From Vibrio azureus (lineage in GTDB: Bacteria > Pseudomonadota > Gammaproteobacteria > Enterobacterales > Vibrionaceae): DNA of 64,000 nucleotides. The position numbers and the translations under genes were made by a program. Under the pieces are notes generated by a model, which was not told the DNA's origin, searched no databases, and saw only the letters and a program-made list of their open reading frames with translations. Numbering within the stretch: position 1 is the first letter of the stretch; every line of letters starts with the position of its first letter. This document shows positions 1 through 10,235 of the stretch, one piece after another. Where the stretch lies: assembly GCF_002849855.1 (NCBI RefSeq), contig NZ_CP018616.1, forward strand, positions 682,001 through 746,000, written 5' to 3'.

Positions 1-33
1 TGTGTGAATAGCTTCAACTCTTTTGGGTCTTAA
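1..33 (+). CDS. possible 3' end of an upstream gene (perhaps ribBA)
   Basis: The first 33 bases read in one frame as ten sense codons ending in TAA (CVNSFNSFGS*). In Vibrio the gene before ribH is usually a dihydroxybutanone-phosphate synthase / GTP cyclohydrolase gene of the riboflavin pathway. That is only inferred from gene order; ten residues are too few to identify the product. Confidence 0.35.
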   Translation, partial: CVNSFNSFGS

Positions 34-166
34 AGAGTCATGATTCATCAAGATGAGTGAATAGAGAACTAATTTCCATAGATATTGCTCACAACATTGT
101 GCTAGAATCCGTCGGTTCTCACTTGATGAACAATTTTCACTTAAAAATATAGTCAAAGGAAAGCTT

Positions 167-637
167 ATGAAAGTGATCGAGGGTAGCTTACCAGCGCCAA
201 ATGCAAAAATTGCTATCGTGATTTCTCGCTTCAACAGTTTTATTAACGAAAGTCTTCTTTCTGGTGCGATCGATACACTAAAGCGTCACGGACAAGTTAG
301 CGAAGACAATATTACCGTTGTTCGTTGTCCTGGTGCGGTAGAGCTGCCTCTAGTGGCTCAGCGTGTTGCAAAAACCGGTAAATTCGATGCTATCGTTTCT
401 CTTGGTTCTGTAATTCGTGGCGGCACGCCTCATTTTGACTATGTTTGTAGTGAGTGTAACAAAGGTCTTGCACAAGTTTCTCTGGAATACAGTCTTCCAG
501 TAGCATTCGGTGTACTGACTGTTGATACGATCGATCAAGCGATTGAACGCGCAGGAACCAAGGCTGGTAATAAAGGTGCAGAGGCTGCACTAAGCGCACT
601 TGAAATGATTAATGTACTATCTGAAATTGATTCCTAA
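167..637 (+). CDS. ribH: 6,7-dimethyl-8-ribityllumazine synthase
   Basis: Lumazine synthase makes the direct precursor of riboflavin from 5-amino-6-ribitylaminouracil and dihydroxybutanone phosphate in the cytoplasm. The 156-residue product has the usual family length and its signatures: ISRFN near residue 19, GAVELPL near 56, the phosphate-binding [14 protein letters not shown] segment from about residue 80, and FGVLTVDT near 115. The ATG at 167 follows an AAGGAAAG ribosome binding site. Its TAA shares one base with the nusB ATG, so ribH and nusB are translationally coupled, the classic rib-nusB arrangement. Confidence 0.97.
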   Translation: MKVIEGSLPAPNAKIAIVISRFNSFINESLLSGAIDTLKRHGQVSEDNITVVRCPGAVELPLVAQRVAKTGKFDAIVSLGSVIRGGTPHFDYVCSECNKGLAQVSLEYSLPVAFGVLTVDTIDQAIERAGTKAGNKGAEAALSALEMINVLSEIDS

Positions 638-1104
638 TGGGGGCCAGCGTGAAACCAGCCGCACGTCGTAATGCACGTCAATTCGCTCTACAAGCGATCT
701 ATTCATGGCAAATAACGAAAGAAAATGTTGCCGCGATCGAAGAACAGTTTTTATCTGGCGATAAATACGATGAAGAAGAACTTCATGCATCAGAGCCAGC
801 ACTTTCTGCTCCTGAAACTGACGTCGCTTATTTCCGTGAACTACTGAGCGGTGTCGTACTTAGCCACATGGAGTTAGACAGCAAGATTCGTCCATATGTG
901 TCTCGCCCAATGCAAGACCTAGATATGATGGAACTGGCTTTGCTTCGTCTTGCTATGTATGAAATGACTCGTCGTGAAGATGTTCCTTTTAAAGTTGTGA
1001 TCAACGAAGCGATTGAGCTTGCTAAAGTATTTGCAGCAGAAGACAGTCACAAATTTGTGAACGGTGTTCTGGATAAAGCGGCACCTCACGTTCGTAAGAG
1101 ATAA
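637..1104 (+). CDS. nusB: transcription antitermination factor NusB
   Basis: NusB binds boxA RNA together with NusE (ribosomal protein S10) during rRNA antitermination. The 155-residue all-helical protein has an Arg-rich N terminus ([19 protein letters not shown]) and the family C terminus [21 protein letters not shown] followed by VNGVLDKAA. The start overlaps the ribH stop by one base. A second in-frame start (GTG at 649) is possible but the coupled ATG is preferred. A strong terminator follows. Confidence 0.96.
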   Translation: MGASVKPAARRNARQFALQAIYSWQITKENVAAIEEQFLSGDKYDEEELHASEPALSAPETDVAYFRELLSGVVLSHMELDSKIRPYVSRPMQDLDMMELALLRLAMYEMTRREDVPFKVVINEAIELAKVFAAEDSHKFVNGVLDKAAPHVRKR

Positions 1105-1120
1105 CGATTTCTTCCTTAAA

Positions 1121-1146
1121 AAGGTCAGCAATTGCTGACCTTTTTT
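1121..1146 (+). terminator. rho-independent terminator after nusB
   Basis: Perfect stem GGTCAGCA / TGCTGACC with a two-base-centred loop, followed by six T residues, 17 bp after the nusB stop. It ends the rib-nusB transcript, although thiL starts only about 20 bp later and may be partly read through. Confidence 0.9.
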
Positions 1147-1167
1147 GTACAAATACATGAATAAAAT

Positions 1168-2133
1168 ATGTCAGGTGAATTCAACTTAATCGAAAAATAT
1201 TTTGTTGCTCAACAAGCTCAGCGTAAAGATGTGCTGTTGGCGGCTGGCGATGATTGCGCCTTAGTCAAAGCGCCAGCGAACGTTCACATTGCAGTCAGTA
1301 CCGATACTTTGGTGGCTGGCACTCATTTCCTTACTCATGCAGATCCTGCTTGGGTCGCACATAAAGCACTTGCGTCGAACATCAGTGATTTGGCCGCGAT
1401 GGGAGCGACGCCTGCTTGGGTGAGTCTTGCCCTGACCATGCCAGAGCCAGATGAAGCTTGGTTGGCACCTTTCTGTAAGTCATTTTTCAGTTTAGCCGAT
1501 TACTTCGGCATTCAGTTGATTGGTGGCGACACGACGAAAGGTCCTTTAAGTCTCACATTGACGGTACAAGGTTTTGTGCCAGAGAAAGGCGCATTAACCC
1601 GGTTTGGGGCACAAGTTGGTGATTGGGTTTATGTTACAGGTAACCTTGGCGATGCAAAGGCTGGGTTAGATGTTATTTTAAATCAGGCTTACCGTACTCG
1701 TCCCGCAGCCATTGAGTTGGAACAAAGGCATTATCTGAGTACCCCTCGTATTTTAGCTGGTCAAGCCTTGCTCGGGCTCGCTTCTTCAGCCATTGATATT
1801 TCTGATGGTTTAATTTCAGATATTAAACATATCTTGAAGCAGTCCGATGTTGGCGTCAGCTTGGACGTTTCTCAGTTACCCATCTCAGCAGAGTTGGCTC
1901 AGTTTCTCGATAACAAAGTCAGCGCCCAGCACTACGCTCTAACCAGTGGCGAAGAGTATGAATTGTGCTTTACTGTTCCAGAGCATAATCGTGGGTCTTT
2001 ACAAAGTGCTTTGGCACATATTGGTTGTAAAGTGACCTGCATTGGGCAAATTCGTCCTAGAGGCATCTTTGAATTGCATGACAATCAGCAACAACTGGAT
2101 TGGGAGTTAAGCGGTTTTGATCATTTTACATGA
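1168..2133 (+). CDS. thiL: thiamine-monophosphate kinase
   Basis: ThiL phosphorylates thiamine phosphate to thiamine diphosphate, the active cofactor. The 321-residue product starts MSGEFNLIEKYF and has the AIR-synthase-like features of the family: GDDCALV near residue 27 (metal and ATP site), STDTLVAGTHF near 44, LASNISDLAAMGA near 68, GGDTTKG near 118 and IDISDGL near 209. It follows nusB, as in many gammaproteobacteria, and precedes pgpA on the same strand. Confidence 0.96.
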   Translation: MSGEFNLIEKYFVAQQAQRKDVLLAAGDDCALVKAPANVHIAVSTDTLVAGTHFLTHADPAWVAHKALASNISDLAAMGATPAWVSLALTMPEPDEAWLAPFCKSFFSLADYFGIQLIGGDTTKGPLSLTLTVQGFVPEKGALTRFGAQVGDWVYVTGNLGDAKAGLDVILNQAYRTRPAAIELEQRHYLSTPRILAGQALLGLASSAIDISDGLISDIKHILKQSDVGVSLDVSQLPISAELAQFLDNKVSAQHYALTSGEEYELCFTVPEHNRGSLQSALAHIGCKVTCIGQIRPRGIFELHDNQQQLDWELSGFDHFT

Positions 2134-2239
2134 TGGTTTGAGCGCACTTGATGTAGTGATATGGCTATAAATCAAGCTCCCTCAGTCACTTGGACACATA
2201 ACAAACACGAATAATACAACGTCAGTATAGGTTGGCAAA

Positions 2240-2752
2240 ATGACGAATCCTCTTTCTTTGATCCGTTTAAAAAATCCATGGCACTTACTCGCTACTGGTT
2301 TTGGTAGCGGCTTATCCCCAATCGTCCCTGGTACGATGGGGACACTTGCTTCTGTTCCTTTCTTTTTATTGCTTGCGCAGCTCCCTCTGTCTGCCTATCT
2401 CATTGTGGTCGTCATCTCATGTATTGTCGGGATTAAAATTTGTCAGGTTACTTCCGATGATATGGGGGTTCATGATCATGGCTCAATTGTTTGGGATGAG
2501 TTTGCTGGCTTTTGGCTTACGATGACTGTGATGCCTGCTCTGAATATTCCAATCACGGAATGGCAGTGGATTGTGGCAGGTTTTGTCTGGTTTCGTTTTT
2601 TCGATATGGTCAAACCCTGGCCGATCAGTTGGCTAGATAAGCGGGTCGACGGTGGCTTAGGGATCATGATCGATGACATCGTGGCCGGGATTATGGCAGC
2701 AATTGCGCTGCTGTTAACCGCAAATTACGCCGGTTGGATAGTCTTGGGATAA
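2240..2752 (+). CDS. pgpA: phosphatidylglycerophosphatase A
   Basis: PgpA removes the phosphate from phosphatidylglycerophosphate to give phosphatidylglycerol at the inner membrane. The 170-residue protein has several hydrophobic helices and the family signatures GFGSGLSPIVPGTMGTLAS near residue 20, the acidic VWDEFAGFW near 83 and DDIVAGIMAA near 145. Gene order nusB-thiL-pgpA is the standard one. The gap from thiL is 106 bp. Confidence 0.95.
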   Translation: MTNPLSLIRLKNPWHLLATGFGSGLSPIVPGTMGTLASVPFFLLLAQLPLSAYLIVVVISCIVGIKICQVTSDDMGVHDHGSIVWDEFAGFWLTMTVMPALNIPITEWQWIVAGFVWFRFFDMVKPWPISWLDKRVDGGLGIMIDDIVAGIMAAIALLLTANYAGWIVLG

Positions 2753-2820
2753 AAGAGGTATCCAAGCTTTTTGAAGGTACTTGGGTATCTCATGATATTG
2801 CTTAGGATGATTAAGATTAA

Positions 2821-2847
2821 AAGGGGGCAAAGCTTGCCCCCTTTTTG
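2821..2847. terminator. bidirectional terminator between pgpA and dxs
   Basis: Perfect palindromic stem AAGGGGGCAA / TTGCCCCCTT with T-runs on both sides. It lies between the convergent pgpA (+) and dxs (-) genes and can end both transcripts. Confidence 0.9.
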
Positions 2848-2894
2848 ATCGTTGTCGTCGTTACTCAAGATAATTAGGTACTTGGGTATGCTGC

Positions 2895-4763
2895 TTATTT
2901 CGCAAGATAAGCGTTGATTGATGCTTCGATCCCTTTGGCATCTAGACCTAAATCTTGATGTAATTCGGCCTGTGTACCTTGAGGAATAAAGCGGTCAGGT
3001 AAACCAAGGTGCAGAACGGGTTTTATGATCTTCTCTTGCATCATAAATTCACTGACCCCAGCACCAGCACCACCAGCAATGGCGTTTTCTTCTAGTGTCA
3101 CGATGACATCATGCTTGGCGGCTAATTCGCGAATCAGAGTTTCGTCGATTGGTTTCACAAAACGCATGTCAGCGACCGTGGCATTGAGCTGTTCAGCGGC
3201 TTCTAATGCGTTACCTAAGAAGGTACCAAAGTTTAGAATAGCCACTTTTTCACCTTCACGAACAATACGTCCTTTGCCTATTTCAAGAGCGGTGAATTGT
3301 TCATCGATAGAGCAGCTTATATTGCTGCTACCACGTGGGTAACGAACGGCACTCGGTCCAGTGTGCATGTGACCCGTGTAGAGCATTTGGCGACATTCGT
3401 TCTCATCACTTGGAGTCATGATCACCATATTAGGGATGCAACGCATAAAGCTTAAGTCAAAAGCCCCTTGGTGAGTCTGACCGTCAGCACCGACCAAACC
3501 AGCACGGTCAATGGCAAACATAACGGGAAGATCCATAATCGCAACATCATGGATGAGCTGATCGTAACCACGCTGTAAGAAAGTGGAGTAGATCGCCACA
3601 ATAGGGCGGTCTCCTGCAATTGCCATTCCTGTTGCGAGTGTGACCGCATGTTGCTCGGCGATTGCGACATCAAAGTATTGGTCTGGATACTCTTTAGAGA
3701 AGCGTACCATGCCTGAGCCTTCACGCATCGCGGGGGTGATTGCCATCAACTGCGGATCTTGAGCGGCCATATCACATAAGAAGTCACCAAACACTTGCGA
3801 AAATGTTGGCTTATTGGCTTTGCTGGTTGGTAAGCTATGATGGTTTGGATCGAACTTTGGTACCCCGTGGTAGCCAATTGGATCTTTTTCGGCAGGTTCA
3901 TAGCCTTTGCCTTTTTTCGTCATGATATGCAGGAATTGAGGCCCTTTTAATTCACGCATATTTTTTAACGTTTTAACCAGCTCATTGATATTATGGCCAT
4001 CGATTGGACCAATATAATTAAAGCCCAACTCTTCAAACAGCGTGCCCGGCACAACCATGCCTTTTAAGTGCTCTTCTGTTCGGCGAACCAGCTCTTTAAC
4101 AGGAGGAACGCCTGACAGTACTTTTTTACCTCCTTCACGGATCGAGGTATACAAACTGCCAGACAGCACTTTGGCGAGATGGTTATTCAAAGCGCCCACG
4201 TTTTCAGAGATCGACATTTCGTTGTCATTGAGAATGACCAGCATATCAGTATGAACATCACCTGCGTGATTCATGGCCTCAAAAGCCATACCTGCAGTGA
4301 TCGCGCCATCACCAATAACACTGACCACTTTTCGACCTTGACCTTCTTTTTGGGCACTGATCGCTAAGCCTAAGCCTGCGCTGATCGACGTCGATGAGTG
4401 GCCAACAGAGAGGGTGTCGTACTCACTTTCCTCGCGCCAAGGAAATGGATGAAGTCCACCTTTTTGACGTATAGTGGAAAGCTGCTCACGCCGACCCGTT
4501 AAGATTTTATGTGGGTAAGCTTGATGGCCTACATCCCAAATGAGCTTATCAACGGGTGTGTTATAAACATAATGCAGGGCAACAGTAAGCTCAACAGTGC
4601 CTAAACCTGACGCTAAGTGTCCGCTCGATTGGCTAACGGAGTTCAGCAAGTAAGTGCGAAGCTCCTGACACAGTGTCGGTAGGGTTTCTTTCGGAAGTAG
4701 ACGCAGCTCTTCCGGTGTATTCGCTAACGCCAGTGTTGGGTACTTTGAAATATCAAGAGTCAT
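2895..4763 (-). CDS. dxs: 1-deoxy-D-xylulose-5-phosphate synthase
   Basis: Dxs condenses pyruvate and glyceraldehyde 3-phosphate in a thiamine-diphosphate-dependent reaction, the entry step of the MEP isoprenoid pathway. The 622-residue protein shows [10 protein letters not shown] near residue 79, the cofactor-binding [18 protein letters not shown] near 152, the catalytic Glu in AIAEQHAVT near 370, and [12 protein letters not shown] near 398. It is the last gene of the xseB-ispA-dxs operon, 20 bp after ispA, and supplies precursors for the IspA product. Confidence 0.98.
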   Translation of the reverse strand: MTLDISKYPTLALANTPEELRLLPKETLPTLCQELRTYLLNSVSQSSGHLASGLGTVELTVALHYVYNTPVDKLIWDVGHQAYPHKILTGRREQLSTIRQKGGLHPFPWREESEYDTLSVGHSSTSISAGLGLAISAQKEGQGRKVVSVIGDGAITAGMAFEAMNHAGDVHTDMLVILNDNEMSISENVGALNNHLAKVLSGSLYTSIREGGKKVLSGVPPVKELVRRTEEHLKGMVVPGTLFEELGFNYIGPIDGHNINELVKTLKNMRELKGPQFLHIMTKKGKGYEPAEKDPIGYHGVPKFDPNHHSLPTSKANKPTFSQVFGDFLCDMAAQDPQLMAITPAMREGSGMVRFSKEYPDQYFDVAIAEQHAVTLATGMAIAGDRPIVAIYSTFLQRGYDQLIHDVAIMDLPVMFAIDRAGLVGADGQTHQGAFDLSFMRCIPNMVIMTPSDENECRQMLYTGHMHTGPSAVRYPRGSSNISCSIDEQFTALEIGKGRIVREGEKVAILNFGTFLGNALEAAEQLNATVADMRFVKPIDETLIRELAAKHDVIVTLEENAIAGGAGAGVSEFMMQEKIIKPVLHLGLPDRFIPQGTQAELHQDLGLDAKGIEASINAYLAK

Positions 4764-4783
4764 ATATATGCGCGCTTTTTGTG

Positions 4784-5680
4784 TTAGTTTTTGCGCTCGA
4801 TGACATATCGGGCGAAATCTTCGAGTGACTGAGTATTGTAAGGTATTGCTTGCAATGCTTGAAGTGCTTCTTGAAGCAGAGTGTGAGCTTTTGCTACAGC
4901 ACCGTCTAAACCAAGCAAAGATGGATAAGTACTTTTGTTTAACTCTTGGTCTGAACCCTGAGGTTTTCCTAAGGTTTCAGTGTCACTAATAATATCAAGA
5001 ATATCGTCTTGTACCTGAAATGCCAGTCCAATTGCACGAGAGTATCGTTCAAGGTGAGGCAAAACTTCCAAACCTTTTGTGCCAGCCGCTAGGGCTCCCA
5101 GAGTTAATGCACAGGTAATCAGTGCTCCGGTTTTATTACGATGAATTTCTTCTAGTGCTTCAAGAGAGACGGCACAATTCTCAGCACCAAGGTCAAGCGC
5201 TTGACCTAAACACATACCATGAGCGCCGGAGGCTTTGGCAAGTGCTTGAACCATTTTGATCCTTTGGCTCTCTGCCTCTGAACTTAGCGGCCCCTCGGCA
5301 AGAATGGTAAAGGCCAGTGTTTGCAAGGCATCACCAGTCAAAATAGCGGTGGCTTCATCAAATTTAATATGACAGGTGGCTTGTCCACGACGCAGTTCGT
5401 CGTTGTCCATTGCCGGGAGGTCATCATGAATCAGTGAATAAGCATGGATACATTCAATAGCAGATGCTGGAGTATCCAGATCTTCAGGTCGACAGCCAAG
5501 CATTTCACCTGTCATGTACACCAAAAATGGTCTGACTCGTTTGCCGCCAAGTAGCAGGCCGTATTTCATGGCTTGGATAAGAGGCTGCTCGTGATGAGGC
5601 AATTGCTCCAGCCACTGATTTAATTGCTGGTTATTTCGTTGTTGATAAAACGCCAGTGCTTGTTGCATTTCGTTGCTCAT
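4784..5680 (-). CDS. ispA: (2E,6E)-farnesyl diphosphate synthase
   Basis: IspA elongates dimethylallyl diphosphate with isopentenyl diphosphate to geranyl and then farnesyl diphosphate for quinone and undecaprenyl synthesis. The 298-residue protein has both aspartate-rich motifs, DDLPAMD near residue 90 and DDILD near 228, plus GGKRVRPFL near 46. It lies 9 bp after xseB and 20 bp before dxs, so the three genes form one operon. Confidence 0.97.
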   Translation of the reverse strand: MSNEMQQALAFYQQRNNQQLNQWLEQLPHHEQPLIQAMKYGLLLGGKRVRPFLVYMTGEMLGCRPEDLDTPASAIECIHAYSLIHDDLPAMDNDELRRGQATCHIKFDEATAILTGDALQTLAFTILAEGPLSSEAESQRIKMVQALAKASGAHGMCLGQALDLGAENCAVSLEALEEIHRNKTGALITCALTLGALAAGTKGLEVLPHLERYSRAIGLAFQVQDDILDIISDTETLGKPQGSDQELNKSTYPSLLGLDGAVAKAHTLLQEALQALQAIPYNTQSLEDFARYVIERKN

Positions 5681-5689
5681 TACCGATGA

Positions 5690-5932
5690 TTATTCTGACT
5701 CAGAAGTGAAGTCACTCAAAGGTGCTTCATCGTCTTCACTAAGAAGAATGCGAACACGTTGCTCTGCATCACTCAGTTTGACTTGCCCAGCTCGAGCGAG
5801 TGAGATGCCGCGTTCAAATTTACGGAGAGCGTCATCGAGTGCAAGATCGCCGCTCTCAAGTTGATCAACCAAGCCATCTAGCTCTTCAATGGTTGCTTCG
5901 AAGGTCATATTTTCAGGTTTTTTGGTCGCCAT
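5690..5932 (-). CDS. xseB: exodeoxyribonuclease VII small subunit
   Basis: XseB is the small helical subunit that binds XseA to form exonuclease VII, which degrades single-stranded DNA. The 80-residue product has the family core FEATIEELDGLVDQLESGDL followed by LDDALRKFERGISL, with an acidic tail. It is the first gene of the xseB-ispA-dxs operon, the arrangement found in E. coli. Confidence 0.95.
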   Translation of the reverse strand: MATKKPENMTFEATIEELDGLVDQLESGDLALDDALRKFERGISLARAGQVKLSDAEQRVRILLSEDDEAPLSDFTSESE

Positions 5933-6200
5933 CTCTGTTCTGTCTTTATCCAGCCGAATCGTAGAATGGACGAAAGTTACCTTAGCCTACTAACTTGGTC
6001 AAATTTAACCTTATATAATTGTCACAAAATTCGTGTTTAGATAGCCTGTAGTGATAATTAAAGCGTATTGTTGAGGGCAAAATGATCTTTTGTGATGTCT
6101 TCAGTAAGATTTTTCTAAAAAAACGCGGTGAGTTGTCGATACAACTAATAGTTCGCCGAATTAGGCAAGATTTAACGATAAACAACATGAGGAGTGCTTT

Positions 6201-6962
6201 GTGGATTTAGCAACCCTAATAGGCCTGATAGGTGGTTTCGCCTTCGTTATTATGGCGATGGTGCTGGGGGGAGACATTGGCATCTTTGTCGACGTGACCT
6301 CGATTCTTATCGTAGTGGGTGGTTCGACGTTTGTTGTTTTAATGAAATTTACGGTAGGTCAATTTTTAAGGGCAGCCAAAATCGCAGGCAAGGCGTTCAT
6401 GTTTAAAGCGGACGAACCTGAAGATTTGATCGCGAAAGTTGTAGAAATGGCTGACGCCGCTCGTAAAGGTGGTTTCTTAGCACTAGAGGAAATGACCATT
6501 ACCAACAGCTTTATGCAAAAAGGCATCGACTTGTTGGTTGATGGACATGATGCTGATGTGGTTCGAGCGGCATTGCAAAAAGACATTGCGTTGACCTCTG
6601 AACGTCACACGCAAGGTACAGGGGTATTTCGCGCCTTCGGTGATGTTGCGCCTGCGATGGGAATGATCGGTACGTTGATCGGCCTAGTTGCTATGCTTGC
6701 CAACATGGACGATCCTAAGGCGATCGGACCGGCAATGGCGGTTGCACTTTTAACCACGCTTTACGGAGCAATCTTGTCCAATATGGTGTTTTTTCCTATT
6801 GCTGACAAACTGTCACTACGTCGAGATCAAGAAACATTAAACCGACGTTTGATTATGGATGGTGTGTTGGCAATTCAAGATGGACAAAACCCACGCGTTA
6901 TTGATGGCTACTTGAAGAACTACTTGAATGAGGGTAAACGCGCCCTTGAGATAGATGAGTAA
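6201..6962 (+). CDS. pomA: sodium-driven flagellar stator protein PomA
   Basis: PomA is the MotA-family subunit of the Na+-driven stator that turns the polar flagellum. The 253-residue protein has paired N-terminal helices (from residue 3), a cytoplasmic loop with conserved charged residues, and two C-terminal helices around APAMGMIGTLIGLVAMLA and the ALLTTLYGAILSNMVFFP segment. It starts at a GTG (6201), supported by GAGGAG 6 bp upstream. pomB follows 15 bp downstream. Confidence 0.96.
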   Translation: MDLATLIGLIGGFAFVIMAMVLGGDIGIFVDVTSILIVVGGSTFVVLMKFTVGQFLRAAKIAGKAFMFKADEPEDLIAKVVEMADAARKGGFLALEEMTITNSFMQKGIDLLVDGHDADVVRAALQKDIALTSERHTQGTGVFRAFGDVAPAMGMIGTLIGLVAMLANMDDPKAIGPAMAVALLTTLYGAILSNMVFFPIADKLSLRRDQETLNRRLIMDGVLAIQDGQNPRVIDGYLKNYLNEGKRALEIDE

Positions 6963-6977
6963 CCAGGAGAGTACCTG

Positions 6978-7925
6978 ATGGATGAAGATAACCAATGTGA
7001 TTGTCCACCTCCTGGGCTGCCTTTATGGATGGGGACTTTTGCTGACTTGATGTCGCTATTGATGTGCTTTTTTGTACTGTTACTTTCGTTCTCAGAAATG
7101 GACGTACTGAAATTCAAGCAGATCGCGGGGTCGATGAAATTTGCTTTTGGTGTGCAAAATCAACTTGAAGTTCAGGACATCCCTAAAGGCACCAGTATTA
7201 TTGCGCAAGAGTTTAGGCCGGGTCGCCCCGAGCCGACGCCGATTGAAGTGATCATGCAGCAAACAATGGATATTACTCAGCAAACGCTGGAGTTCCATGA
7301 TGGAGAATCGGATCGTGCAGGTGGTACAATGCGTGACCAAGGTGAGTTAAATGGTGGGCAATCCGCTGAGACGTCGACGCAAAGTAACCAGTCTGCACAA
7401 GCTGAAAGTCAGCAACAACAGTCTGAGCAATCGGCAGAGATGGAAACCTTGATGGAAAGCATCAAGAAAGCTCTGGAGCGTGAAATCGACCAAGGGGCGA
7501 TCGAAGTTGAAAATCTTGGTCAACAGATTGTGATCCGCATGCGTGAGAAAGGCGCTTTCCCTGAAGAATCTGCTTTCTTGCAGCCTAAGTTCCGTCCTTT
7601 GGTACGTCAGATTGCCGAACTGGTGAAAGATGTCCCTGGTATTATCCGTGTATCTGGGCATACCGACAGTAAACCGCTGGATTCTGAGTTGTACCGTTCA
7701 AACTGGGACCTTTCTTCTCAGCGGGCTGTTTCAGTAGCTCAAGAGATGGAAAAGGTGAAAGGCTTTTCACATCAACGTTTACGAGTTCGTGGGATGGCCG
7801 ATACCGAGCCGTTAGCACCGAACGACTCTGCAGCGAATCGAGCACGTAACCGCCGCGTAGAAATCAGTATTATGCAGGGTGAACCTCTCTATAGTGATGA
7901 AGTTCCTGTGTTACCTGAGAGCTAA
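6978..7925 (+). CDS. pomB: sodium-driven flagellar stator protein PomB
   Basis: PomB pairs with PomA as the ion-conducting, peptidoglycan-anchored stator subunit. The 315-residue protein has one N-terminal transmembrane helix with the ion-binding Asp in GTFADLMSLLMCFFVLLLSF (about residue 24), a Gln/Ser-rich linker (about 120-150), and a C-terminal OmpA-like peptidoglycan-binding domain with VSGHTDSKPL near 225 and NRARNRRVEI near 289. It is cotranscribed with pomA and ends at a terminator. Confidence 0.96.
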   Translation: MDEDNQCDCPPPGLPLWMGTFADLMSLLMCFFVLLLSFSEMDVLKFKQIAGSMKFAFGVQNQLEVQDIPKGTSIIAQEFRPGRPEPTPIEVIMQQTMDITQQTLEFHDGESDRAGGTMRDQGELNGGQSAETSTQSNQSAQAESQQQQSEQSAEMETLMESIKKALEREIDQGAIEVENLGQQIVIRMREKGAFPEESAFLQPKFRPLVRQIAELVKDVPGIIRVSGHTDSKPLDSELYRSNWDLSSQRAVSVAQEMEKVKGFSHQRLRVRGMADTEPLAPNDSAANRARNRRVEISIMQGEPLYSDEVPVLPES

Positions 7926-7974
7926 GGAAGCTCGCTTTGAATCGAGCCTCTTGAGATCATTTGGGTATATACTT

Positions 7975-7998
7975 AAGCGAGCGTTTGCTCGCTTTTTG
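7975..7998 (+). terminator. terminator after pomAB
   Basis: Stem GCGAGC / GCTCGC with loop GTTT and a following CTTTTTG run, 50 bp after the pomB stop. Confidence 0.8.
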
Positions 7999-8300
7999 TT
8001 ATTTGAAATAGATAACTTCGCTGGGTTTAGCTTGATATCCTGCTTGAATCAGTCGCTTGCACCACATGGATATTATCAATAGTGATTATTGACTGAGAGC
8101 TTTAGAACGAGGGTCAATGCATTGCTACGGACCGTGGCAACTGTGGTTGAACCTAGCATATCGAGGTTATTTGGGTATATAATCTTGCGCCTTTGAAGTG
8201 AGCTCGGACCTCCAAGGTCAAATTAGGCCAATTTTCGGTCTATACCTAATGGTAGGGCCTCACTCGTTGTTGATTGCGAAACTAACCTGCGAACTAGACT
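7999..8300. other. pomB-thiI intergenic region without a gene
   Basis: No credible gene is seen. The region carries two copies of the dispersed TTGGGTATAT repeat (one just upstream at about 7961-7970 and one at about 8170-8179). It must also hold the thiI promoter. Confidence 0.6.
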
Positions 8301-9749
8301 ATGAAATTTATTGTAAAGCCCCATCCAGAAATTTTTGTAAAAAGTGAATCTGTGCGTAAGCGCTTCACAAAGATTTTAGAGTGTAACATTCGTAACATTG
8401 TTAAGAGTCGCACGCAATCTGTTGCGGTATTTAACCGTCGCGATCATATTGAAGTGACTTCTGAAAGTGATGCTTTTCATGACGAAGTGTTAGAGATTCT
8501 CACTCATACACCCGGTATTCATCATGTTTTGGAGGTTCAGCAATCGGAATTTACTGACCTGCATGATATTTTCGAACAAGTGTTAGAACTTAACCGTTCT
8601 GCAATCGAAAACAAAACATTTGTTGTACGTGCAAAGCGTCGTGGCAAGCATGAGTTTACTTCACTTGAACTTGAGCGTTACGTTGGTGGCGGCCTAAATC
8701 AAGCGGTTGAAAGTGCAAGTGTAAAACTCAAGAACCCAGACGTCTCGATTAACTTTGAAGTGACGAATGACAAGCTAAATCAAGTACTCTCGCGTCATAA
8801 AGGTTTGGGTGGATTTCCTCTCGGAACACAAGAAGATGTCTTAAGCTTGATTTCTGGTGGCTTTGACTCTGGTGTTTCAAGCTACTTGCACATTAAGCGT
8901 GGTTCAAAAGTCCATTACTGTTTCTTTAACTTAGGTGGTCCAGCGCATGAAATTGGCGTGAAGCAGGTTTCCCACTACCTATGGAATAAGTACGGCTCTT
9001 CTGCCAAAGTCCGTTTCATCTCTATTGACTTTGAACCTGTCGTTGCTGAAATCCTAGAAAAAGTGGATGACGGCCAAATGGGTGTGATCCTGAAACGTAT
9101 GTTTATGCGTGCGGCGGGTATGGTTGCTCAGAAAATGAAAATCGAAGCGCTGGTTACTGGTGAAGCGCTGGGACAGGTATCGAGTCAAACGCTGACCAAC
9201 TTACGCCATATCGATAATGTGACAGACACATTGATTCTGCGTCCACTTATTAACTGGGATAAAGAAGATATTATTAATCTGGCTCGTGATATAGGCACCG
9301 AAGACTTCGCTAAAACCATGCCAGAGTATTGTGGGGTTATCTCTAAGAAACCGACCGTAAAAGCAGTGAAAGCAAAACTGGAAGCGGAAGAGGAAAAGTT
9401 CGATTTCTCCGTTCTTGAGCAAGTTGTACAACAAGCACGAGTGATGGATATTCGTGATATCGCTAAAGAGTCATTGCAAGCCGCTCCCGAAGTCGAGCAA
9501 GTTCAGGCTGTCGAGCAACATGCAATCGTATTGGATATTCGTAGCCCAGAAGAGGAAGATGATAATCCACTCACGATTGATGAAGTGGAAGTGAAGCATA
9601 TTCCGTTTTACAAGCTAGGCACTCAGTTTGGTGATTTGGACCAAACCAAAACTTACCTATTGTATTGTGATCGTGGTGTGATGAGCCGTTTGCAAGCACT
9701 GTACCTACAAGAGCAAGGCTTTAGCAACGTCAAGGTATACCGTCCATAG
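8301..9749 (+). CDS. thiI: tRNA 4-thiouridine synthase / sulfurtransferase ThiI
   Basis: ThiI adenylates U8 of tRNA and transfers sulfur to it, and also feeds sulfur to thiazole synthesis. The 482-residue protein has an N-terminal ferredoxin-like/THUMP region (about 1-170), a PP-loop ATPase motif [12 protein letters not shown] near residue 184, and a C-terminal rhodanese domain (about 400-482) with the catalytic Cys in [13 protein letters not shown]. The rhodanese extension is typical of gammaproteobacterial ThiI. Confidence 0.97.
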   Translation: MKFIVKPHPEIFVKSESVRKRFTKILECNIRNIVKSRTQSVAVFNRRDHIEVTSESDAFHDEVLEILTHTPGIHHVLEVQQSEFTDLHDIFEQVLELNRSAIENKTFVVRAKRRGKHEFTSLELERYVGGGLNQAVESASVKLKNPDVSINFEVTNDKLNQVLSRHKGLGGFPLGTQEDVLSLISGGFDSGVSSYLHIKRGSKVHYCFFNLGGPAHEIGVKQVSHYLWNKYGSSAKVRFISIDFEPVVAEILEKVDDGQMGVILKRMFMRAAGMVAQKMKIEALVTGEALGQVSSQTLTNLRHIDNVTDTLILRPLINWDKEDIINLARDIGTEDFAKTMPEYCGVISKKPTVKAVKAKLEAEEEKFDFSVLEQVVQQARVMDIRDIAKESLQAAPEVEQVQAVEQHAIVLDIRSPEEEDDNPLTIDEVEVKHIPFYKLGTQFGDLDQTKTYLLYCDRGVMSRLQALYLQEQGFSNVKVYRP

Positions 9750-9780
9750 AGCTTCCCTAAATGGTGAGACTAATAGAGAA

Positions 9781-9817
9781 AAAAGCGCAAATTGAGCACT
9801 CGATTTGCGCTTTTTTA
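9781..9817. terminator. terminator after thiI
   Basis: Stem AAAAGCGCAAAT / ATTTGCGCTTTT followed by further T residues, 32 bp after thiI. The A-run on the other side allows it to work in both directions. Confidence 0.9.
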
Positions 9818-9835
9818 TTAAGTGATGGATTTTTA

Positions 9836-9885
9836 CCCAAGTGACTTCGCTTTGAGTCAGGCATTTTGTCAGTCACTTGGGTAGA
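9836..9885. repeat. inverted ACCCAAGTGAC / GTCACTTGGGT repeat
   Basis: The two arms are exact reverse complements over 11 bp and enclose about 28 bp. This is one member of the dispersed ACTTGGGTATA family. It lies in the gene-free gap between thiI and the GcvB RNA. Confidence 0.7.
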
Positions 9886-10027
9886 TAGCCATGTAGGGTG
9901 AATCAAACACCTTGAAGTCAATTGGGTATGTGGTACTTTGGACTCGTCGAGCTTGTGAAGTCATTCTCTTAGGTGAAGAAAAATTGTGTGCTTAGATGAC
10001 AAAACCTTTTTGAGCAGGAAGAGCAGA

Positions 10028-10235
10028 TAAAAAAACACCGCCTAATGAGGCGGTGTAAGATTTGACAGACAGGTCAAAATAAATACAGGAAGTACATTGT
10101 TCTGAATCATAGTAATGAGACAGAACGGTTGGTAGAGGATCTACCTTACTCGAAATACGAGTTTGCAAACACAACATCGCAACTCGAAACCGATTGATTT
10201 AAAGAAAAATCAAGCTTGTTCGGCTCGGGCTGCGT
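10028..10235 (-). ncRNA. gcvB: GcvB regulatory small RNA
   Basis: GcvB is an Hfq-dependent RNA that represses many amino-acid transport and synthesis mRNAs by base pairing. On the minus strand the sequence has the GU-rich target-pairing segment TTGCGATGTTGTGTTTGC (about 10155-10180), a GGTAGATCCTCTACC hairpin, the downstream ACTTCCTGTATTTATTTTGA segment followed by CCTGTCTGTC, and a terminator CACCGCCTCATTAGGCGGTG followed by T7. A TATATT -10 box at 10241-10246 sets the 5' end near 10235. Position and divergence from gcvA match the E. coli locus. Family assignment is by visual match to E. coli GcvB. Confidence 0.92.

Noticed and set aside
3025..3342. Plus-strand frame inside dxs
   Set aside because: Antisense shadow of the strongly conserved dxs coding sequence.
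9992..10177. A 61-codon minus-strand frame downstream of thiI
   Set aside because: It lies entirely over the GcvB RNA and its terminator, with no ribosome binding site or protein-like composition.
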